Below are positions 1-4,669 of a DNA stretch of 5,622 nucleotides, piece by piece. Each line of letters starts with the position of its first letter. The stretch's first letter is position 1. The position numbers were made by a program, and so were the translations under genes. The notes under the pieces were generated by a model, which saw only the letters and a program-made list of their open reading frames with translations, had not been told where the DNA came from and searched no databases. The DNA is from JAGPHI01 sp036641735 (GTDB taxonomy: Bacteria; Bacillota; Clostridia; Oscillospirales; Ruminococcaceae), in contig JAVWEG010000099.1 in assembly GCA_036641735.1 (NCBI GenBank), forward strand, positions 1-5,622. The letters run 5' to 3'.

Positions 1-145
1 TTTCATAAACAACATCTACATAGTTTCCTTTACTAAACCGATTTTGCGATACAGCGGCATCGCATCTATGTTCAGCTCTTATAAAAAAACCGCTGATAAT
101 AAGATAAATGCCAAACAGCAAAATAACTGTATAAATATAAAACAT
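1..145 (-). CDS. Unrecognised single-pass membrane protein, N-terminal fragment (runs off left edge)
   Basis: Reading leftward from an ATG at 145-143, 48 codons are open to the window edge, so only the N-terminus is seen. Residues 2 to about 22 form a strongly hydrophobic segment with aromatic and aliphatic residues (starting MFYIYTVILLFGIYLI). A polar stretch follows with R23, a cysteine at 28 and a DVVYE motif near the edge. It starts 13 bases after the stop of the TadB-like gene and has a good Shine-Dalgarno site (AGGAGA, 5 bases before the ATG), so it is almost certainly the next gene of the same operon. I do not recognise the family. Position in the operon would suit a TadC-like protein or an accessory membrane protein, but a T2SSF protein usually has a basic segment after the first helix, and this one does not. 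Function is unassigned. Confidence 0.75.
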   Translation of the reverse strand, partial: MFYIYTVILLFGIYLIISGFFIRAEHRCDAAVSQNRFSKGNYVDVVYE

Positions 146-150
146 TTACT

Positions 151-156
151 TCTCCT
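151..156 (-). promoter_or_regulatory. Ribosome binding site of the left-edge membrane protein
   Basis: AGGAGA on the minus strand, 5 bases upstream of the ATG at 145-143. It lies in the 13-base gap after the TadB-like stop codon. This supports the short left-edge reading frame as a real gene. Confidence 0.75.
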
Positions 157-158
157 CT

Positions 159-1124
159 CTATTCTATCGGGTTACTTAAATTGATTGCTTTATTAAGCGC
201 TATTAAAATACATACAATGTAACTGGTGGTTATACATTGCCCCAAGAATGTATTTAGTAAAATTTCAAGTACTCCATTTCCAAACAGCACTAAAACAGGA
301 AAAACAAAAAGGCAAACCACTATTAAAATCAACATTTCGCTAACCGGCTTTTGAATTTCAAGTGATAAGTTTTCTTGGATTTTTTTCTCACTGTCAAGCT
401 GCCCAACAATAGCATTTAAGCTGTATTTGTGTTCAATGTCGTTTTGACATATTATTAAGCTCTGACACCACAATTTGAAAATTTTATTATCAAGCTTACT
501 ACTCATTTTCTCTATACCGCTGCTTATGTTTTTATCGACTAATTTGTAATTACTTACAAAATCGGTAAATACCTTTTTTACAGGTTCTTTCATATATTGC
601 AAATTCTCTGTAACGGCTCTTAATATGTTTTCGTTTCTTATATATGATGTGGTTATTACTGAAAGTGATATAGATAGTTCGGCGTGAAGTTTCTGTCTGT
701 ATTTATATGCCTTGAATTTACTTACCCACATAGGAAGCAGCGCAAGTCCTATCCCTAAAACAGGTACTAACATATAGCTGTTAAAATATAATGCAGTTAA
801 TATACCGGCAGCCGAGCAAATAGCAGAAATGATTTTTACCGTCTGTACTCCTTTTTTGTCATTTGTTAGATTGAAAGCATTCATCATATCGTCATATGAT
901 TTTTTTATAAAATTTGTATGTACTCCGTTCTCAAGCTCTGTTATTTTCATTTTTAACGTTGCGTTATGACGTGCTGCTATATTTGAATAAATCCGCTGTA
1001 TGTATTCACGATACGGTAAATGCTCAATTTTATGTATTACCTGCACTATGTCATCAATAAAAATTATTGTTATACCTATTACAAATAAAAAATAAAAGAC
1101 AAGGGGTATAATCTTGTTCAACAA
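159..1124 (-). CDS. tadB: TadB-like type II secretion F-domain (T2SSF) inner-membrane platform protein
   Basis: A 321-residue polytopic protein resembling the T2SSF platform proteins of Tad pilus systems, which sit in the inner membrane and transmit CpaF/TadA motor action to pilin assembly. Hydrophobic segments are seen at about residues 5-25, 95-113, 117-135, 262-282 and 292-312. The cytoplasmic T2SSF domain lies between them at roughly 140-260, rich in charged helices; the long acidic/basic stretch before 262 and the following proline-containing helix are typical. The start is TTG at 1124, as no ATG is available before residue 59. A second TTG at 1121 is possible and would make a 4-base TTGA overlap with the cpaF stop. 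The Shine-Dalgarno sequence GAGGTGG at 1138-1132 serves either. The gene overlaps the end of cpaF by 7 bases, which suggests translational coupling. The second Tad platform protein (TadC) is not visible. Family call is firm; TadB versus TadC is inferred from order after cpaF. Confidence 0.88.
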   Translation of the reverse strand: MLNKIIPLVFYFLFVIGITIIFIDDIVQVIHKIEHLPYREYIQRIYSNIAARHNATLKMKITELENGVHTNFIKKSYDDMMNAFNLTNDKKGVQTVKIISAICSAAGILTALYFNSYMLVPVLGIGLALLPMWVSKFKAYKYRQKLHAELSISLSVITTSYIRNENILRAVTENLQYMKEPVKKVFTDFVSNYKLVDKNISSGIEKMSSKLDNKIFKLWCQSLIICQNDIEHKYSLNAIVGQLDSEKKIQENLSLEIQKPVSEMLILIVVCLFVFPVLVLFGNGVLEILLNTFLGQCITTSYIVCILIALNKAINLSNPIE

Positions 1125-2497
1125 AATTCGTCCACCTCACTTTTCGAAGCTTCGTTATTAAGTAAGCTCTTTTTTAGCCAGTCGGAAATACCGTTGTCGT
1201 GTACAAATTTACCGCTTACAAGCTCTTTGGTGGAGCTTTCTACTTCATAGTGGAATAATGTTCGATATTCTACTACACCGTCCTTGTAGCCGGTTCCCTC
1301 TATTATTTCAGTGATTTTGCGGCTCTTATCCATACAACGCTTTTGAAAACAAATAATCGGAAATGCCCTAAGCGCCAATCGATATAAAGTATCATCATCA
1401 TATCCCATTCGAGACTTTTTACACAGCCGCACTATACGGTCATAACTATCTGCTGCACTGCCCGAATGTGTGGTGGTTATTACCGTATGCCCGGTTGTTC
1501 CTATCTCGCAAGTGATAAGCGCTTCTTTGTTTCGCATCTCACCAATAGCTATTATCTCGGGCGAAAAACGCAGTATTAGCTCTTCTAATGTATCAGATGT
1601 AATATTCAGCCTCTCGTTCGCGCTTTCTCGTGTACACCAATTGAATACATTGTTCAATGCGTTGCCGCTTTCATCAAAGCGAAGTATGTTAAATTCACGC
1701 GCTTCTATTTCAATTGTTCCAATACGTTTATCGCTGTTTTTAGCTATATACGATAAAAGATATCCAAGACTTCCGGTTTTTCCGCTGAATGTTGCTCCTG
1801 AAAAGCAAATATTTACATTATGCGATATGCACATCTCTAAAAAATTTAGCATTATATCATCGGCTGTGCCTTTTTTAATTAAATCTTCGCGTGTAAAATT
1901 TGCTAATGATACTATTCTTATTGAAAAGTTTACGGCTTGCTCGGCATCAACTACCGGCGCTACTGAACACGCAATACGAATATTTTTCCGTATTTCACCA
2001 AGGAATATTGGTGTTGTTCGATTTAGCGTTTTATCTAGCCTAGTTGCCAGTGCATTTAAAGTGTTTATTGCGTGTGTGGGGCTTGGAAAATGCTCTTTTA
2101 TTAAATGCGTGCCGTTTTTATCTGTTACATATATTGCGTTCCACGAATTACCGTTTATTTCTTCAATATGGTTTTCCTCTATGAATTTATCGTCCATTAT
2201 ATATGGGGTGAGAAAATCGTACCGACACATACTATTGTATAAACGTGCAGATAATGCGCTTATATGCGTTTCTTCACTGCATACAATTTCATTTTCTTTT
2301 ATGTATATTTCAATGTTGCGCTTTATTTGCCGCTCTTTATCATAAAGCTCTGTGCTATCGCCTTTTACTTCATCGCTAGTAGCATTTTCTTTTAGCATTT
2401 CAGAGTAGTTGTCGGTCATATATTGTTGCACACGGTCAAGTACAGCAGCATAGCTGGTTTGCTCTATATTATCCATACCATTTAGTTCAAATTCCAT
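1118..2497 (-). CDS. cpaF: CpaF/TadA-type secretion ATPase (VirB11/GspE superfamily) of the Tad pilus
   Basis: The 459-residue hexameric-type ATPase that drives Tad pilus assembly from the cytoplasmic face of the membrane. The N-terminal domain has the family pattern around an EEINGN motif (about residue 112-117 from the ATG) and a TPIFLGEIRKNIRIA-like segment. The catalytic domain shows Walker A GATFSGKT (234-241), an acidic box TIEIEAREF (261-269), Walker B IIAIGE followed by MRNKEA (315-325), and the His box TGHTVITTTH (335-344). The usual ED pair of the acidic box is EI here. I chose ATG at 2497 rather than an upstream TTG at 2539: it has AAAGGA 10 bases upstream, and it overlaps by one base (TAATG) the TAA that closes the reading frame continuing from the ATPase gene before it. 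The 14 residues added by the TTG start would be coded by that other frame. The stop is TGA at 1120-1118, overlapping the TadB-like gene. Confidence 0.93.
   Translation of the reverse strand: MEFELNGMDNIEQTSYAAVLDRVQQYMTDNYSEMLKENATSDEVKGDSTELYDKERQIKRNIEIYIKENEIVCSEETHISALSARLYNSMCRYDFLTPYIMDDKFIEENHIEEINGNSWNAIYVTDKNGTHLIKEHFPSPTHAINTLNALATRLDKTLNRTTPIFLGEIRKNIRIACSVAPVVDAEQAVNFSIRIVSLANFTREDLIKKGTADDIMLNFLEMCISHNVNICFSGATFSGKTGSLGYLLSYIAKNSDKRIGTIEIEAREFNILRFDESGNALNNVFNWCTRESANERLNITSDTLEELILRFSPEIIAIGEMRNKEALITCEIGTTGHTVITTTHSGSAADSYDRIVRLCKKSRMGYDDDTLYRLALRAFPIICFQKRCMDKSRKITEIIEGTGYKDGVVEYRTLFHYEVESSTKELVSGKFVHDNGISDWLKKSLLNNEASKSEVDEFC
1132..1138 (-). promoter_or_regulatory. Ribosome binding site supporting the TTG start of the TadB-like gene
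   Basis: GAGGTGG on the minus strand matches the GAGGTG part of the consensus complement of the 16S rRNA 3' end. It lies inside the 3' end of cpaF, 7 bases before TTG at 1124 and 10 before TTG at 1121. It justifies a TTG start where no ATG is available. Confidence 0.65.
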
Positions 2498-2640
2498 TAC
2501 TGTTTTATCCTTTCTTTTATTTCTTTTATCGATTTGCAAAAACCCAAACCGCTTTTGTCATTTACGTTTAGAATATTGTTACTGCCGGAGACAAACGCAG
2601 AATATATATCTTGACTATGTGGTAAAAGTATTTCTATGCT
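2497..2640 (-). pseudogene. In-frame 3' continuation of the CpaE-like ATPase gene beyond an internal TGA
   Basis: After the TGA at 2643-2641 the same frame runs for 47 sense codons to a TAA at 2499-2497. It contains segments IEILLPHSQDIYSAFVSG and GFCKSIKEIKERIKQ. The pattern of a strand ending in LP, then a helix with an alanine, a glycine turn and a final amphipathic helix resembles the C-terminus of MinD/CpaE-like ATPases. No ATG, GTG or ribosome binding site starts this stretch on its own, apart from a lone TTG at 2547. The TAA overlaps the cpaF ATG as TAATG, the junction style seen elsewhere in this operon. Together with 199 residues upstream, the whole gene would code for about 247 residues, a normal size for the family. 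I infer a single gene broken or recoded at the TGA. Confidence 0.75.
2508..2513 (-). promoter_or_regulatory. cpaF: Ribosome binding site that sets the cpaF start at 2497
   Basis: AAAGGA on the minus strand lies exactly 10 bases before the ATG at 2497. The first 11 bases of the site, AAAGGATAAAA, and the 10-base spacing are identical to those before the CpaB-like gene. This decides for the ATG start over the TTG at 2539, which has no comparable site. It lies within the in-frame tail that follows the TGA of the CpaE-like gene. Confidence 0.75.
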
Positions 2641-3240
2641 TCACTCTTTCATTATTTGCTCGTATGGACTGTACAGATACGCATTTGATATAGCCTTTAT
2701 AAATTTGTCCGTTTGAAAGCGGCTGTCTTTAACGAGTAATGGGAAATAACTGTCTATGAAAGAAAGCCCCTTGTTATCGGGGCTTATAAGTTCAATAACG
2801 GTATCACTGTTTGCCAAGCTCCAAAATGTTGCGTTATCAATGAGAAAATTTGATGTTAAATCTAAAATTATATAGTCTGCAAAATCATCTAAAATTGTTA
2901 CAAGCCGTTCTAATCGCGCGGTTATCCATTTGTCGGGATATTTTTGATATGTTTCTGTAATTCCTAATGACATAAATGCAGTGCGTGAATTACGCTCGTT
3001 ATAATTAAGCTTGCCTTTTAAATTGATTTTGTTTATCTCACTTAACAAAAGAGTACCAATAGAGTTGTTTGCAACATCAAATTCTTGAAAAGGTAAATAG
3101 CTTGAAAACATTGGTGATGTTTTATCAAATGATATTACTATCACATTCGCTTTTTCAGTATTAAGCTCGTGCGCTAATGCTATGCTTACTACGCTTTTAC
3201 CACACCCAACAGAACCCCATACACTTATTACTTTACTCAT
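2641..3240 (-). CDS. CpaE/MinD-like P-loop ATPase, ended early by an in-frame TGA
   Basis: A 199-residue cytoplasmic P-loop ATPase of the ParA/MinD-like type usually found beside cpaF in Tad loci (CpaE or TadZ role: localising or regulating pilus assembly). The N-terminus reads ISVWGSVGCGKSVVS, giving a classical Walker A GxxxxGKS at residues 9-16. The signature lysine of the ParA/MinD deviant Walker A (KGGxGKT) is replaced by serine. A strand ending in D39 (VISFDK) and a Walker B-like strand YIILD (D127) follow. There is no N-terminal receiver-like domain, unlike Caulobacter CpaE. The ATG at 3240 overlaps the end of the CpaB-like gene (ATGAGTAA) and has a GGTGGTGA site 6 bases upstream. The stop is TGA at 2643-2641, but the same frame continues for 47 codons with a family-like C-terminus. 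The product as read therefore lacks its last about 48 residues and could be non-functional. Confidence 0.85.
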   Translation of the reverse strand: MSKVISVWGSVGCGKSVVSIALAHELNTEKANVIVISFDKTSPMFSSYLPFQEFDVANNSIGTLLLSEINKINLKGKLNYNERNSRTAFMSLGITETYQKYPDKWITARLERLVTILDDFADYIILDLTSNFLIDNATFWSLANSDTVIELISPDNKGLSFIDSYFPLLVKDSRFQTDKFIKAISNAYLYSPYEQIMKE

Positions 3241-4210
3241 TGTCTGTCACCACCGTTTCAGCTTTAGATGCAATCAGCTGTGCTAATGCTTCATCTTGCA
3301 ATTGTAAAAGCTGCTGCGCCTTTTCTTCATTGCCACGACAAACAAGACCTAAATGTACAGGTGCGATTTTTTCAAGACCTGCTAAAATCTGCGCTTGCTC
3401 ACTATTTACTAGCAAGGTTACTGTCTCTACTTCGGTTGTAGCTGTAGCCGGAGCTTGTGATGTAGATGTGATTGTATTTGCTTTACTCCCGGTGATTTTC
3501 AATACCTTTACATATTTTAGCTCTTGTGGTTGCTGCGCTTGTAAGCTGATTTCTTTTTCATCTTGCGCTTTAGGCGCAACATAGGCATATACAGTTACTA
3601 TATCATCTGATTTAATGCTGCTCGCAAGGCTTGATGCGGCAGTTTGCAAGGTTACTGTTATTGCTAATTTACCGTCCGGCAAAGTGTTTAGAAAATCATT
3701 TTCATTACTGCCGTCAGTAATTATATTTGTTTTGTAAATAGGCTCTCCGGCAGTTTTAGGAACGTTAAGATATTGTCCTATAACTTCATCTGCTTTTAGC
3801 TGCATACCTTTTAAAGCGCTGCTTTGCGATACGAGGCTTTGAGATATCATATCTTCAGTTATTTTCGTATTTACCGCTATATCACTTACAGCGGTAATAA
3901 CAGTTACCATTTTTTCGTTGTTAAAATAACGAATTGTTGGTTCAACAACAATAATCATTATTAATGCAATTACTACTAATATAATGCCTATCGTTTTCTT
4001 GCTTCGCATTATTACAGCCCAGTCACGCTTTTTGCCATTCCTTGATTTTTCTTTTTTCGGTTTAGCCTTTTTAGATAACTTTTTTTCTTTTACAGGGGCA
4101 GCTTCTTCAATGCCACTGTCTGTCTCGTTTTCAGTTGGAATTGAAACCGTTTCATCTTTTACACTATCACCATATAGTGTTTCGTATGCAGTTGGTTTTT
4201 TTCTGAACAT
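3233..4210 (-). CDS. cpaB: CpaB/RcpC-like Tad pilus assembly protein with SAF domain
   Basis: A 325-residue membrane-anchored protein of the CpaB/RcpC type, which in Tad systems acts on the outer side of the cytoplasmic membrane during pilus assembly. Residues 1-70 are a highly charged predicted cytoplasmic tail, acidic first (residues 14-36) and then lysine-rich (41-61). One transmembrane helix follows at about 72-90. A SAF domain covers about 102-165 (VTVITAVSDIAVNTKIT onward). A CpaB/RcpC C-terminal domain covers about 178-292, beginning with LPDGKLAITVTL and ending near HLGLVCRG. The last 30 residues are a glutamine- and alanine-rich probable helix. Family members usually have the helix close to the N-terminus, so the 70-residue tail is unusual. 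The start is ATG at 4210, with AAAGGA 10 bases upstream. The stop TAA lies within the first codons of the CpaE-like gene (8-base overlap). The outer-membrane partner of Gram-negative RcpC (secretin) would be absent in a Gram-positive cell. Confidence 0.88.
   Translation of the reverse strand: MFRKKPTAYETLYGDSVKDETVSIPTENETDSGIEEAAPVKEKKLSKKAKPKKEKSRNGKKRDWAVIMRSKKTIGIILVVIALIMIIVVEPTIRYFNNEKMVTVITAVSDIAVNTKITEDMISQSLVSQSSALKGMQLKADEVIGQYLNVPKTAGEPIYKTNIITDGSNENDFLNTLPDGKLAITVTLQTAASSLASSIKSDDIVTVYAYVAPKAQDEKEISLQAQQPQELKYVKVLKITGSKANTITSTSQAPATATTEVETVTLLVNSEQAQILAGLEKIAPVHLGLVCRGNEEKAQQLLQLQDEALAQLIASKAETVVTDNE
3247..3254 (-). promoter_or_regulatory. Ribosome binding site of the CpaE-like ATPase gene
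   Basis: GGTGGTGA on the minus strand, one mismatch from GGAGGTGA, ends 6 bases before the ATG at 3240. It sits inside the last codons of the CpaB-like gene, so the two genes are probably translationally coupled. Confidence 0.6.
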
Positions 4211-4217
4211 TTTTCTT

Positions 4218-4643
4218 TTATCCTTTCAAAAATAAAAATAATATATATCCGGCAGCTATTGGAGCTGCAAGTGGAATATTTTTTGCGGAATGCTTGTATT
4301 TGAGCTTGTGTAATAGGGAATACCCTACTAGAATAATGGAAAGCGATAAACAATAAATAAGTGCATTTTCATATCCGCAAATAAAAAACACACTTGGTAT
4401 TAGCTTTACGTCACCGCCGCCGATTTGCTGTGTGATAACAGCTGCTGCTAAAATAATTGCAAAAGCACATATTGCAAGGGCTAAATCCCATACAATTGAT
4501 TTTTTCAAAAAAAATGCTCTCGCTATTCCTAAAATAACGAGAGCTAACGGAACTATATTTGGTATTTGCCGTATTTTGATATCTATAACTGCACCATAAA
4601 TAAGTACTATAATTGTTGCAATTATAAAAATAATATTTATCAT
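4218..4643 (-). CDS. cpaA: Short A24 prepilin peptidase (TadV/CpaA type)
   Basis: A 141-residue integral membrane aspartic peptidase that would cleave the leader peptides of Flp prepilins and pseudopilins at the cytoplasmic face. The two catalytic aspartates of the A24 family are visible: D21 in VIDIKIRQIPN and D78 in the GxGD-type motif GGGDVKL (75-81). The conserved tail IPLAAPIAAGYIL (123-135) is also present. Nearly all the rest is hydrophobic, consistent with about six membrane helices. The N-methyltransferase domain of long GspO/PilD enzymes is missing, as is normal for Tad peptidases. I start it at ATG 4643: AAAGGAG lies 10 bases upstream, and an upstream TTG at 4664 overlaps that site and would only add seven residues. 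The gene ends 7 bases before the CpaB-like ATG. Its substrate pilin is not encoded in the window. Confidence 0.93.
   Translation of the reverse strand: MINIIFIIATIIVLIYGAVIDIKIRQIPNIVPLALVILGIARAFFLKKSIVWDLALAICAFAIILAAAVITQQIGGGDVKLIPSVFFICGYENALIYCLSLSIILVGYSLLHKLKYKHSAKNIPLAAPIAAGYILFLFLKG
4221..4226 (-). promoter_or_regulatory. cpaB: Ribosome binding site of the CpaB-like gene
   Basis: AAAGGA, followed by TAAAA, on the minus strand, 10 bases before the ATG at 4210. Its last bases run into the TAA stop of the prepilin peptidase gene. Sequence and spacing match the cpaF site at 2513-2508. Confidence 0.7.
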
Positions 4644-4653
4644 TGTTAAAAAA

Positions 4654-4660
4654 CTCCTTT
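4654..4660 (-). promoter_or_regulatory. cpaA: Ribosome binding site that sets the prepilin peptidase start at 4643
   Basis: AAAGGAG on the minus strand, 10 bases before ATG at 4643. The alternative TTG start at 4664 lies upstream of this site and would place it inside the coding region, so the ATG is preferred. Confidence 0.75.
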
Positions 4661-4669
4661 TCAAGGAAG

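Noticed and set aside
1083..1120. cpaF extended through its TGA by 12 codons
   Set aside because: The extra residues would lie under the start of the TadB-like gene, and the TGA forms a normal overlapping stop/start junction there, so it is taken as a true stop.
1470..2345. A 291-codon open frame on the plus strand opposite cpaF
   Set aside because: It is antisense to a gene with clear Walker A, Walker B and His-box motifs. Its translation is serine- and isoleucine-rich with no recognisable domain, as expected for a mirror frame.
2500..2640. A separate small gene between the CpaE-like ATPase and cpaF
   Set aside because: The stretch has no ATG, GTG or ribosome binding site of its own. It is in frame with the ATPase and fits its missing C-terminus, so continuation is the better reading.
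3177..3584. Plus-strand open frame of 135 codons opposite the CpaB-like gene
   Set aside because: Cysteine- and serine-rich translation, no family features, and it lies opposite a well-supported CpaB-like coding region.
3984..4235. Plus-strand open frame of 83 codons opposite the CpaB-like N-terminus
   Set aside because: Its apparent hydrophobicity comes from reading the complement of the lysine-rich tail codons. There is no supporting context on that strand.
4159..4353. Minus-strand open frame of 64 codons across the end of the prepilin peptidase gene
   Set aside because: It overlaps two well-supported genes in another frame, and its translation has no coherent pattern.
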